From Psoroptes ovis (taxonomy: Eukaryota > Arthropoda > Arachnida > Sarcoptiformes > Psoroptidae), in the NCBI GenBank assembly GCA_002943765.1, contig PQWQ01000013.1:248001-312000 (forward strand): a DNA stretch of 64,000 nt, read 5' to 3'. The notes under the pieces were generated by a model. It saw only the letters and a list, made by a program, of their open reading frames with translations, was not told the origin of the DNA and did not search any database. Both the position numbers and the translations under genes were made by a program. This document shows positions 39,617 through 49,648 of this stretch, piece after piece. Every line of letters begins with the position of its first letter. The first letter of the stretch is position 1.

Positions 39617-39629
39617 AATGGCGGCCATT
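39617..39629. promoter_or_regulatory. Paired YY1/Pho-like sites
   Basis: AATGGCGGCCATT is a palindrome with 6-bp arms. Its forward reading contains ATGGCGGC, the YY1/Pleiohomeotic core. It lies in a patch richer in GC than its surroundings. MOCS2A is the nearest annotated gene but ends at 40133 and points towards this site, so this would be its 3' side; an unseen NPC1 5' exon is the other possible partner. Confidence 0.35.
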
Positions 39630-40132
39630 ATTTCGTTAACATTAGGATAACAGTAATAATCCGAAGAATATAAGAGTCGACTCAACCTGATGATGCGGGT
39701 ATTGCATTGCAGCACAATATTTAAAAACGGTCCTATGCGTTTTAATATTTTAGTCAATCATTTTTTAGGGCAAACAATAAAAAATAAAATAGAATTCAAT
39801 CCCTTCTTTTTTCAATGATCTTGATCAAACGTTTGCATTATTAACATTCATAATAGCAATATATACGCAGCCATAAATCAATCAAAATCTAAATTCTATT
39901 AATAATAGTTATAAATAATTTTGAATTTGGGCTCTTGCAAAATTAATAATGAAATTTATTAATTCATATTTATATGGAAACGATAAACAATAAAAAAAAT
40001 TAATGAAAATTAGAAATTACATTAACATCGGAAATAGTCGATGATATAACATTGAATATTGATTTTCGATAAAAATAAATTCAATTGAAATTTATCAGAT
40101 TAATCAGTTTTCAAAAAACTAATTAATAGAGT

Positions 40133-40441
40133 TCAACCACCTGATATTGGCGGAATTAATGCAATTGAATCGTTTGAATTAATTTTTACCGATTCATTCA
40201 TTTGTAAATATTTCAAATTTAATGCCACTATAATATTTTCTTCCACTATTGATAATTGTGGCCATTTTTGTTGACAAAAATATCGTCGCAATTCATATGC
40301 ATTCGGCCAAAATGATTTAATTTTCAAACATATTTTATCATTTTCTGGTTGACGCTGATCATCTGCATTGATTAAATCTTTAACATTTGCAAATGTCAAT
40401 ATTTGAACTTCAACTTCATCATCATCGTTATCTATGGCCAT
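40133..40441 (-). CDS. MOCS2: Molybdopterin synthase sulfur-carrier subunit (MOCS2A/MoaD)
   Basis: This small ubiquitin-like protein carries sulfur as a C-terminal thiocarboxylate to convert precursor Z into molybdopterin in the cytosol. The single-exon frame ends in IPPISGG and then stop, the diagnostic MoaD/MOCS2A tail whose terminal Gly is activated. The body reads as a beta-grasp fold: an EVEVQILTF first strand, an NAYELRRYF helix and a NIIVALNLKYL strand. I chose the ATG at 40441 (context ACAACATGG), giving 102 residues; the family is ~85-95. In-frame ATGs at 40507 and 40468 would add 22 or 9 residues. In many animals this protein shares a bicistronic mRNA with MOCS2B; I see no MOCS2B frame adjacent or overlapping here. 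The motif makes the identity firm although the rest is diverged. Confidence 0.85.
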   Translation of the reverse strand: MAIDNDDDEVEVQILTFANVKDLINADDQRQPENDKICLKIKSFWPNAYELRRYFCQQKWPQLSIVEENIIVALNLKYLQMNESVKINSNDSIALIPPISGG

Positions 40442-40507
40442 GTTGTCAGAGGAAGATCGACAATACATTTTGTTTAAAATAATATGAATTTGATCAAAAT
40501 AAAACAC

Positions 40508-41061
40508 AATTAAATAATTGATAGACCATCAGGCAAAAAAATAATATCGATTATAAATCAAAAAAATCGATTCTATCGTATTTATGAAATGAAAAAAATT
40601 GAAATTTTAAAATTTTTGAATAAATAATTTATTTTGAAAATAAAAATTGATAATTAGAATCAATCTAAGATTGGAAAGAAAAAAATGTCAAATGTTTTAC
40701 ACACTAGCAGCAGTTGTAGTTTTTCTTTCGTAAATATTTAATATTTTCAAATATCAAGATGTCAAATGTGTGTGGCAATATGTTTGATTTTGAAAAATTT
40801 TTTGTATCAATATGAAATGTAATATTTAGAAAAAAAAATTACAAAATGTTATATTTATAATCATTATCATTAAATATGAATGGTTTTGTCAATTTTTTAT
40901 GTGCTTCTTTAGTTTTGATTTGTTAAAAATCTTGTTTTTTTTAGAAAATATTGATGAGATTTTTTTCGTTTGTGAAATATGAATCAATGAATGAATTGAA
41001 ATGAATTTTAAATGTTGAATAATATTTTCAATGAGAATGAAGTGGAAAAAAAAAGAAAATT
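40508..41061. other. Intergenic between MOCS2A and RAD21
   Basis: 554 nt of AT-rich sequence between two minus-strand genes: the 3' flank of RAD21 and the upstream flank of MOCS2A. No distinct element was recognised. Confidence 0.5.
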
Positions 41062-43482
41062 TCATGATACAATCGTCGAAACCATGTGTTCATCATATTT
41101 TTGTCCTTTTGTAACAATTAATTCGGAATATGGCATTTCAGCATTTTGATATAATTCGATTGCCATTTGTTTTTTCAACACTAATAATGCATAAAATTTT
41201 TGTGCAACCTATTGATCAAATGATAAAAATAAGATGAGACAATACAAATCAATATATTAATTAATACTGACCAATTTTCGTTTATTGTTGCGAACAAGAT
41301 TACTAAATTGTATATGACCATTGTCATCTAATTGTACCGCCATATATTTCAGTAATAGATTGGAACGTTTTGTCCTGATACGTTCTTCATATTGATCAAC
41401 CGTTTCATCCGGTAACATTTCTTCTTGCTATAATTCAGTAATAATTTTTCATTTGATTAAAAATTCAGTCAAGAAAATTGGAATTGAAAAAAAAACTTAC
41501 CGGTCCAACAGACATAGGTGCAGCGTAGTCAAAAATATCATCGTCCTCTTCTTCTTCACGTTCTTCTTCTGATTGTTGTTCTTGTATTAGATAATTTGGA
41601 TCAAGATTCTTGTTATCATTATGATTTTCAATCTGATAATTGGAACCATGCATGTCGCTTGCTGTATGATCACGAAATGCAGGTATAGAACTATTATCAT
41701 TCAAAATATTACTAGCATCAACAACAGCTGGTGTTTGACTTCTGGATGTTTCATCATTTAATTTATTGTTTGAATCATATTTTGAATTTTCTCGTTGTCT
41801 TTTATTGGCTGGTGCACCGATATCTTTATTTTCTTTATCTTCCATTTTCTTTCTTTTACGTTGTGGTACAGATGATTGCATATTTTTCATAGAAATTCGT
41901 GGCGTTCTTGGCGGTTGCGGTGAGTCTAATTGTTGCGGCTGCTGCTGTTGGTAATCATCTAGCGGCGGTAATGGATCCATCATTGGATCTGATATACCGT
42001 TCATTGTTTGATTTCTAGCGAATTCATCATCATTTTGATAAGGGTAAATATTACGTTCATCTAGTAAATCATCCTCTTGTGTAACTTCTTCATAACGATT
42101 TGTGATCAAATTTCTAGAATAATAATGGAACAATGCTTTGGCTGATATGGATCTCTCTGGTAATGTAAATAGTTTGTCACTTAGCCCAGTTTTCTTCCAA
42201 TTCATTAGCATCTTATTTGGCGGAGCTAAGTCTAAATTCGTAACAATGTCTGAAGTATCGGATAGTTGTGCTTTCATTTCTTCACCAGACAATGTTTTCA
42301 CTTCATCAATAACCATACCGATTTTCTTTCTTCGTTTACGTTTTTTATCTAACCCACCAACTTGAGGATCAATCGGTTCTAATACCATTGTATTTTGAGA
42401 TAAATGATTTGGATCATTGTCTTCCTGATTAGCATCGTTCGCCGCCATATCTTCATTGTTATTCAAAACATTTTCGGCGTTGTGATTTTCTACAGCTGAA
42501 TTGAATGGATCAACTTCACCTAACGCTGACTCTGGACTTGATGGTCCACCAAAAGATGCTGGTGCACCGAAACTTTGATCACTTGCATCTGACATGACTG
42601 AATGAGGTCTTTCTAGTTCATGTTGTGATTGATTTCCAGCTTCACCATTTTCCATATTATCGTCTTTGTTGATGATACCATTTTCCAAATTACCTTCCTT
42701 ATTCATATTCTCTGGCATTGGCATATTGAATACATCATCAGCGTCCACATCATCAACGATACCGACCCCTAATTGGCCACCGAATCCATCGTCCAATGCT
42801 GGACGATCGAAGAGATCGATACTATTATTTTTCAATGATACACCACTATCATTTAAATTATGATCAACAGAATCTTTGATATTTATTGAACCACCTCCTA
42901 TTGAACCGATTTCACTCCAATCGCGAACATCATTCATCAATAATGGATCATCAACATGAATGGAACTTATATCTTCAACTAATGTGATATTGCGTATATT
43001 AGCTGTAGTTGTTGGTGGTGCTTCCATATGTAATTGCGGCTCAGCCATTAAATCAAAATCATTGATAAAATCAAACATTTCAGGTAATGTGATTGCACTG
43101 ATTGCAGCTTCAGTTTTACCATCAGGCAAATCAACAACACCGGGTCGAAATGCTGATTTAATTTTGAATGCAGCATCTTGACAATCTTGTAATAAATATA
43201 ATGCTTTTCGAGAATATATTCTAACAATACCAAGCAATAAATGTGATGATGTACGTAAAGATAATTTTATCTGAAATAAAATTATCAATTTTAAGTAAGA
43301 CAAAGTAATGAAAAAGAATAATCATAAAATCGACTTACTTTTGGCTGTAAAATAGAATCAACACTTTCAACAATATTTGTCTCTAATATTTGTGCTTTGG
43401 TTATTTTTTTATCCCAATGTGCAGCCAACCAAACACGTGCTAATGGGCCTTTTTTGCCCAATACAAATACTGAATAAAACAT
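41062..43482 (-). CDS. RAD21: Cohesin kleisin subunit RAD21/SCC1 (738 aa)
   Basis: RAD21 bridges the SMC1-SMC3 heads to close the cohesin ring and is cut by separase at anaphase. Four exons: 43339-43482, 41501-43270, 41272-41427 and 41062-41208; the sum is 2217 nt. The N-terminal kleisin domain that binds SMC3 is highly conserved: MFYSVFVLGKKGPLARVWLA, then a SGHLLLG-like block, the FRPGVVDLP motif and AISAITLPE. The centre is acidic and disordered with a basic KKRKRRKK patch near 320. The last two exons encode the winged-helix C-terminal domain that binds SMC1 (NLVRNNKRK, AQKFYALLVLKKQ). It is longer than human RAD21 (631) because of the linker. RAD21 rather than meiotic REC8 is favoured by the N-terminal wording. 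It lies head-to-head with SUMO, 2.35 kb apart. Confidence 0.95.
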
Positions 43483-43629
43483 TTTCAGATTAAAACCAGA
43501 ATATTATTTTCTTCGTTGAACTTCTCTTGTCAATATGACTGATTAATTCAAAATGATTAGGCCTGAAAAAAATGAAAACATTATCAGATAAATATTCTTG
43601 TGAAAGAAATCGTTACAAAATGAAAAATG

Positions 43630-43637
43630 CCGCGAAA
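43630..43637 (-). promoter_or_regulatory. E2F-like site upstream of RAD21
   Basis: The minus strand reads TTTCGCGG, matching the E2F consensus TTTSGCGS, 148 bp upstream of the RAD21 start codon. Cohesin genes are S-phase regulated in animals, so the placement is plausible. A single 8-mer is weak evidence. Confidence 0.35.
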
Positions 43638-44815
43638 TTGAAAAAAACCGCGCAAGCTAAATTTAACACATGTACTTCAGCATTCAAAAACCATAAACAT
43701 AGGCTTAAAAAAGGCGTTCACTTATGAAAACTTCAAAAAAACAATATGATTGGTTTAATTTGAAAAAACCGCCAATTTTTCTCGACCAATCAAAATTGAG
43801 AACTAGAAATTTTTTCAAATTGGAAAAAAAAGAGCACAAACAAATAACAAAAACCGTTGACGTTGTTTAATATGATTTGATAAATGGTAAGAAAATGATT
43901 GAAAAATTACGATCACAAAAATGATTGAATTCTTGGAATTATTGAATTGAAATTCTTAGGATCTAAGTGAATCTTCTGAACCTTAAAATATATCGGAGAG
44001 TATTCTGAAATTTCATATATCCTTAATTTGTTATATATAAAATTCTGGACTTGAGAATATTTTGATAAAATTCATACAAACCTTTCAAGAATTCGTAGAA
44101 AAAAACATGAAATAAAATTTCAATGCATTTGTTTGTAGATCAATTCTGTTTAAGTTGATTAATTGAATCAATTTAAAAGTATTTAACATGCACAAATACA
44201 GGAAATTGACAAAAAATGATTTGAACTTCAAATATTCATATAGGTTATTGATGAATTATCGATTATCAATTTATATTTCAATATTGGGGATTCAGTAGAA
44301 TTTTGCAAAAGATTCGTTTAAAAAACCACGAAAACACATATGAGCATCAAATTTTTTCATAATCATCAAACAAATGGCCGAATAACAAATATAAAATTCA
44401 TTCAAAATTTTTTCACTAATTCTCGTGTTTGTTGTTGTTGCTGGTCAACAATTTCTTTGCAGATATTTCATTTCACAATTTTGTTTATGTTTATGGTGCA
44501 ATCTTGTAAATTGATTTGAATAAAAATCAAAATAAAATAAATAAATAAACAAGAGGAGGGCAAGCGACGCAGTGTGGCGAGTAATCAAACGAAATAATTT
44601 GAAAAAAAATGAAAAAATAAAAAACCAAAACCCAAAAAAAAAACGATTTCCAAGTAGTTTTTTTTTCAAAGGCAAACACTGCCACCATCCAATTCTGAAT
44701 TCAATTCACCAAAGCCAAACCTAACCGTAGCTACACCAACAGAGAAAATTTGTTTGCGTGTTTTGTTTTCATATATGAAAATTTTTGCTCACAAAATTCA
44801 TCATTTCTATTTCGA

Positions 44816-44836
44816 ACGCCATCCATCAGATGGCGT
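44816..44836. repeat. Hairpin-forming inverted repeat around GATGGCG
   Basis: ACGCCATC and GATGGCGT form perfect 8-bp arms around a five-base loop. The GATGGC(G/A) word recurs near other putative promoters in the window. Confidence 0.5.
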
Positions 44837-45438
44837 CTATCTCGCCCAGAAAGGTAGTAGTAAATATTTTTACAGGAATTTTTCAACATGTTTCACACAG
44901 ACACTAGCTACCACTACTACCACTTACCGAACACACATTCGTATCAATATACAAACACTGTATGTGTAACATTCCATTTGCTTCCAAACCTTGCTTGATG
45001 ATGTTCGAACACTGATTTTTGGGTAAAAAAAAATATGGCGACACTACTCTCTCAGCCCATATTTTTTTTTCGAACTATGAAAACATGCGCAAAAACAGTT
45101 TCTAGTCAATTCGTAATTTGACCCTCATTCGAAATTTTTTTCTAGACCCACAAATACATATATGAAAATTCAAAAAATTGATTCAACTATTTTTTAGATT
45201 TCTTTTCAAAATTGATTGATTAATTAATCATAATTAGTTAATCATTCCAGTAGCGTTTTGAGTGATTTTAAAGAAATATACTCTAGCTTACATTAATTCG
45301 AGACAAAAAATTTTGAATTAAAAAAAAATTGTCCTAAATTTTTTACCTCTTGCCCACAGGAGAAAAAAGCACCTAACATTGTTCCTATTTATTCAACATT
45401 GAATTTTGGAAAAAAGACATTGTCAAGAGTCGCTCACT

Positions 45439-45478
45439 AAACAATCGATACCGCTTGCATTTCAAGTATCGATTGTTT
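45439..45478. promoter_or_regulatory. DRE-like 13-bp inverted repeat upstream of SUMO
   Basis: AAACAATCGATAC and its exact complement are separated by 14 bp, about 360 bp before the SUMO start codon. Each arm contains seven of the eight bases of TATCGATA, the DREF-binding DRE of arthropod proliferation genes. The pairing of two inverted cores makes chance less likely than a lone match. Confidence 0.5.
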
Positions 45479-45834
45479 TCATCTTACGATTTTTTTTTGA
45501 TTTTTTTCTGGATTTTGCTGTTGCAACGACAAAAAAAAAAACATTTTCATTTATTTCATTGTTGTTTTGAAGCTAATTGTGTGTGTTTGTGTTGAAAAAA
45601 AGATTTTCAATTTTTACCAATTATTATTTCTATTGATTTCTTTAATAAATTTGATCGATTGGTAATTATTATTGATTGAATTTGATGAGTTTATCATTTT
45701 AATGATAAATTTTTCCTTTTTTTCCATCTGACAGAGAAATCCTCAAGTAATCCAGTAATTTTCTCAAATTTTTGCTGCTTCAATAAATAAAAATAATTAT
45801 AACAAATATATCATACCGAAATTGGTAAATAAAA

Positions 45835-46161
45835 ATGGCCGAAGAAACAAAAGAAAGTTCACCTGATTATATTAAAATTAAAGTCGTTGGTCAAGATACA
45901 ACTGAATTGCATTTTCGTGTGAAAAAAACGACATCATTTTCTAAGCTGAAAAAATCATATAGCGATCGTGTCGGTGTACCATTATCATCGTTACGTTTTT
46001 TATTTGATGGCCGCCGCATCGATGATGGTGATACACCACAATCATTAGAAATGGAAGAAGAAGATGTTATAGAAGTTTTTCAAGAACAAACTGGTGGTGG
46101 TGATTCTGATGATAATTATACTGATAATGATGACAATTACAAAGATTCATTACTATTATAA
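45835..46161 (+). CDS. SUMO: SUMO precursor with extended C-terminal tail (108 aa)
   Basis: Ubiquitin-like modifier conjugated to lysines by E1 SAE1/2 and E2 UBC9. The frame is a single exon with start context AAAAATGGCC. The beta-grasp body is conserved (DYIKIKVVGQD, LRFLFDGRRI, MEEEDVIEVFQEQTGG). The diglycine lies at residues 87-88. The following 20 residues (Gly89 to Leu108, rich in Asp and Asn) must be removed by a SENP/Ulp protease before use; animal SUMO precursors usually carry about 2-12 extra residues. No obvious N-terminal Psi-K-x-E site for chain formation is seen. The wording resembles SUMO1 and SUMO2/3 about equally. AATAAA near 46370 is a candidate polyadenylation signal. Confidence 0.96.
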   Translation: MAEETKESSPDYIKIKVVGQDTTELHFRVKKTTSFSKLKKSYSDRVGVPLSSLRFLFDGRRIDDGDTPQSLEMEEEDVIEVFQEQTGGGDSDDNYTDNDDNYKDSLLL

Positions 46162-46596
46162 TTCATAATATTGGCTTTTTCAATCATTTTTTCATAGTAA
46201 ATTTCAATAATTCAATATTGTTTGAATTCGAATAATCGATCAACAACATTGTATTTCCCTCATCATTTGTCATAAGAATTTATTGTTTCATTTTCATAAC
46301 GATAAAGAAAATATCATTTTGCATTGAAAAAATTTAAAATAATTAAAGTGGAATGCGTTAAATTTGAAAAATAAACATTTCATTTGATTTTTTAATTCAT
46401 TTTTAATTTCAATTAATTTCATGCAAACAACTGGATTATTCTTTCTCAAATTTCATTCATTCAAATGATTCATCATGATGAACAATTTAACACATTTTTT
46501 TTCTTTAATGTTTTCCGATTTCATATGCCAAAAACTTGGTAGCCAAGTGAAATATTTTACGCGGAATCAAACTAAGAAATAAAAAAGAAAATTGTT
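46162..46596. other. Convergent 3' flanks of SUMO and the SDR gene
   Basis: 435 nt between two tail-to-tail genes, holding the two 3' UTRs. No other element was recognised. Confidence 0.6.
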
Positions 46597-47673
46597 TCAA
46601 TTTTTCTTCTCAAATTCACATCTTGTTTTTACATACTTTTCCAACAGACTCATCCAGTAAGTATATTTTGGTATTGTAATCAAAAATGGAATATTATCGG
46701 GCAATTTTTGTTTCATACAATCCACTATTTCTTTGGCAACATATTCGGGTGTTAATATTGGCATAATCAAATGAAATCTTGATGATGGTCGCTTGAACAT
46801 TCCAGTTGAAATGGCTAATGGACATATTGTTGTCAAATGTATTCCGTCATCTAAATTCATTTCTCGCAATTCACAATCTAATGCTCTCATCATTCCAACA
46901 ACAGCATGTTTTGATGCACTTGAATGCAAAAAATAATTAAAAAATTGAAAATTTGTCTCAATAAATCAAAAAAAAAATCAATACCAATAATCGACAAGAT
47001 TAGTTTTTCCAGATAGACCGCACATTGATGAAACCGATATTATATGACCATTTTTTCTTTCAATCATACTTGGTAATAGATTCTTGATCATCCAAAATTG
47101 TCCAAATACATTCACATCGAATGTTTGACGAATATCTTGTGGGGTCAATTCCAATAATGGTAGACATTTAACAATGCCAGCATTGTCTAAATAATGAAAA
47201 ATCAATCAATCTTAGAAATGTAATTCGAGAAATTAAATTACTGATTAAAATATCGACATGACCAAAATGGTTTAAAATTTGTCGGCAACATAGATCAACT
47301 TCCGAACCATCAGTTATATCACATGTATAGCCAATTATTTCAGCATTTGGTGCAATATATTTTAAGTGTTCAATCAGTTCATTGTTTTTATCCTAATCAA
47401 AATAATAATAATGATGATTAAATTTGAATGATCAACTCAATTTACCTGACAAATATCAATCAACGCTAAACGTATGTACTCAAATTGCTTTGTTAGCTCA
47501 AATACAATTTCTTTACCGACACCATTTGCGCTTCCAGTTATAACGATTACTTTATGATTCAAATCTTTGACACTGTCCACATCATAACGAAATAACCATG
47601 ATACTATTATATTGATATATGCAAAAATAATGTTGAAAATTAATTGAAAAAATTCTTGAATCGATTCAATCAT
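46597..47673 (-). CDS. Short-chain dehydrogenase/reductase, SDR16C (17-beta-HSD11/RDHE2-like), 300 aa
   Basis: NAD(P)-dependent oxidoreductase, probably on ER or lipid-droplet membranes, acting on a steroid, retinoid or other lipid alcohol. Four exons: 47446-47673, 47242-47392, 46985-47186 and 46597-46918; the sum is 903 nt. A hydrophobic N-terminal anchor (residues ~8-27) precedes the Rossmann start VIVITGSANGVGKE (TGxxxGxG, 46-53). NNAG lies at 127-130 and the structural Asn at 152. The catalytic triad is Ser180, Tyr193 and Lys197, the last two in YCASK. The intron between exons 3 and 4 splits the Cys codon next to the catalytic Tyr. Length, anchor and motif spacing match the SDR16C family; the substrate cannot be read from sequence. 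It is head-to-head with the defensin-like gene, 0.87 kb apart. Confidence 0.92.
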
Positions 47674-48544
47674 TTTGGTGTGAATCCAACCATATATTGA
47701 TTGAGAATGTAATTGATAATCATGAAAATTTTTTAATATTTAAATTTTTAAGATTTATCAATCGACAACGTCAAATAAAAAAACACATAACTAACATCAT
47801 TTTTGATCTTAGGCATCTTTTACTCTTTTTTTTTGATTTCAAGTTTGAAAACTGGTAAGGCGCACAAATTATGGCGAAAAAATTGGTAGATGGCAGATGG
47901 TGGATTGAAATTTTTTTTGCATCGAAATTATAAATTAAATTATGGTTCATGGGAGAAGCTAAATCCAAACTAACTTTTTATAGTCTGAGCTAAAATTCAA
48001 ATCGATCTGATCAGCATTGTCGATGACTGCCTTGGCCTAATCTACTAATAAATTATTAAATTAATCACCTTTCGCCCGAAATTTAGCTGCCATCTACCGA
48101 TTTAATAGTTTTAATTTCGATTTATTTATCACTTGACCAGCTGACGGAAGCTATCATGTCTTTTAGTGTCCATTTTTTTCATGAATAAGAGTGAATTTCA
48201 AATCAGGACATAAGAAAACAAGCTAAACCAGTTATTTTGAAAAAATGAAATGGCCAGATGATCGACAAAATACTTGGTCCATTAAATCATGTTCTCTTAC
48301 ATAACAACAAAATCAATAAAATGAAATTAATTTCAATTGTGTGCGCATTAATTGAGATTAATTTGTTTATTTTTCAAATTTATGCTCTCAAAAAGAGACT
48401 GACAGTATTTAATGGTAATTTGACTCTACAATTAAATTCAACATAAACAAAAACAGACAACTAGCCTAGATTTCCTATGAAATTAACTTTTAATTTCAAT
48501 TTTCCAATTTTATTTCATAATTAATATGATTCCAATGAAAGAAA
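47674..48544. other. Divergent upstream region between SDR and the defensin-like gene
   Basis: The region holds both putative promoters. A 12-bp inverted pair, GGTAGATGGCAG (47885-47896) and CTGCCATCTACC (48087-48098), flanks ~190 bp. A 62-codon plus-strand frame (48258-48446) has a signal-peptide-like stretch but no partner exon or conserved motif, so it is not called. Confidence 0.5.
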
Positions 48545-48987
48545 ATGACGCAGAAACAATATTCAAATGTTTTATTTATGACAGTGATTTATGCTGTGAT
48601 TATGTTGATGGTAATCACAATCAATTCAATTGATTGTGGCGATGATGGTAAGTTGAATTGCAAATCAATTGATTAAATCAAAATTCCAATGTAATATATT
48701 GTAATTTTAAAATTTTAAATTTTTCTTTAGTAAATATGGTTGATAATATGATGATCATCATTCAATCACAACGTGTTCGAAGATCTAATCAAACAAATTT
48801 TATTGATAGCAATCATGATGATATTGAAATTAATGACAAAATTGGAAACGGTAATAATAATATCAGATATAATGATGAAGAACCATGTGATACGACCGTA
48901 AATCAATGTATGGATTGGTGCGGTGAGATTGTACGTCGCCGAGGTAAATGTCCAAATGGACAAATGTGTTGTGTATTGATTTATTGA
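48545..48987 (+). CDS. Secreted cysteine-rich peptide precursor with beta-defensin cysteine spacing (119 aa)
   Basis: Two exons, 48545-48647 and 48731-48987, with GTAAGT/TTTAG ends; the sum is 360 nt. Residues ~8-28 are a hydrophobic signal peptide. A propeptide rich in Asn and acidic residues follows, with a furin-type RVRR site at 49-52. The C-terminal module has six cysteines at 87, 94, 98, 108, 114 and 115, that is C-x6-C-x3-C-x9-C-x5-CC, which is the canonical beta-defensin pattern (also in the C-terminal half of big defensins), with a basic RRR between the third and fourth Cys. A likely polyadenylation signal lies near 49107. An antimicrobial role is inference; an unrelated disulfide peptide with the same spacing is the alternative. 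I do not recognise a named orthologue. Confidence 0.72.
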
Positions 48988-49338
48988 AAATTATCGCATA
49001 AAAAATTGATGTTATTTTCGAAAAAAAATCATTTGATTTTCTTTGATTGAATTGTTATTTGTTATTTTGACATTTAAAATGTCAAAATTTTGTTGTTTTG
49101 GAAAAAATAAAACTAAAATTTTATTTTGTTTACATATTTATAAAAATAATTTGATTTTGATCAGTTATATAGACTTTGATTTGATGATGATGATTGTCAT
49201 GCGTAAATTATGAACGAAAAATGAATGAATAAATGAATACTGGGAAAATACATTGATCAATATATGATCTTGAAATTGTAAGGACATTCCCCAGATCAGC
49301 TTCAATTTGTAAACCCGAAATTCCTAAACACCGAAAAA
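48988..49338 (+). other. Spacer and 5' UTR exon of the R-SNARE-like gene
   Basis: The 3' flank of the defensin-like gene is followed by the noncoding exon that ends with the first two bases of the next start codon at 49339-49340. No other feature was seen. Confidence 0.5.
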
Positions 49339-49648
49339 ATGTAAGATTAATTAATTTTGATATTTTAATTGATTGATTTAATTTGTGAATAATGTAAAAT
49401 CTTTATCATAATTAAAAAGGGATAAAAATAATGATGAATCAACAATTAAATCTACATATCAAAGACCTTCCGGTATGAATAGTCTATTTGGACAAGTGAA
49501 TGAAGTTAAACAAACAATGGAACAAAATATGAAAGAAATAATGGAACGTGGTGAAAAATTGAATCAATTAGATGATACTAGTCGTGAAATGCTGTCCGGT
49601 GCACAACAAATGACCAAAAATGTTCAAAATGCGAAAAAAAAGAAATAA
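49339..49648 (+). CDS. Small R-SNARE/VAMP-like coiled-coil protein without membrane anchor (76 aa)
   Basis: Coding exons are 49339-49340 and 49420-49648. The intron (49341-49419, 79 nt, GTAAGA/AAAAG) splits the start codon as AT|G; the sum is 231 nt. After a polar N-terminus, residues 23-72 form one amphipathic helix (LFGQVNEVKQTMEQNMKEIM, then ERGEKLNQLDD) with the VAMP register: the V-x-x-V-x-x-x-M-x-x-N repeat and a central Arg followed by Gly-Glu-Lys-Leu, as in the ionic zero layer of VAMP4-like R-SNAREs. It ends in KKKK and a stop, with no Trp-Trp linker or transmembrane segment. It could act as a soluble or inhibitory SNARE like the tomosyn/amisyn C-termini, or gain an anchor through an alternative exon not found here. 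Confidence 0.7.

Larger units (their letters stand above)
32462..40132. other. Gene-poor stretch upstream of NPC1
   Basis: No coding region could be supported. Two isolated minus-strand donor-like sites (before 33304 and 38477) could belong to noncoding 5' exons of NPC1. CA repeats lie at 34404-34430. GC-richer patches occur at ~35260-35310 and ~39480-39740. Regulatory-looking palindromes at 38317 and 39617 are listed separately. Confidence 0.5.
43483..45834. other. Bidirectional intergenic region between RAD21 and SUMO
   Basis: 2.35 kb holding both promoters. It contains an E2F-like word near RAD21, an 8-bp-arm hairpin at 44816-44836 and a 13-bp-arm DRE-like inverted repeat at 45439-45478. 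No further gene is supported. Confidence 0.55.

Noticed and set aside
42138..43181. Plus-strand frames inside the RAD21 region
   Set aside because: Antisense shadows of the long RAD21 exon.
48258..48446. 62-codon frame with a hydrophobic start-like stretch
   Set aside because: Could be a signal-peptide exon, but I find no partner exon and the composition is ordinary for this AT-rich DNA.
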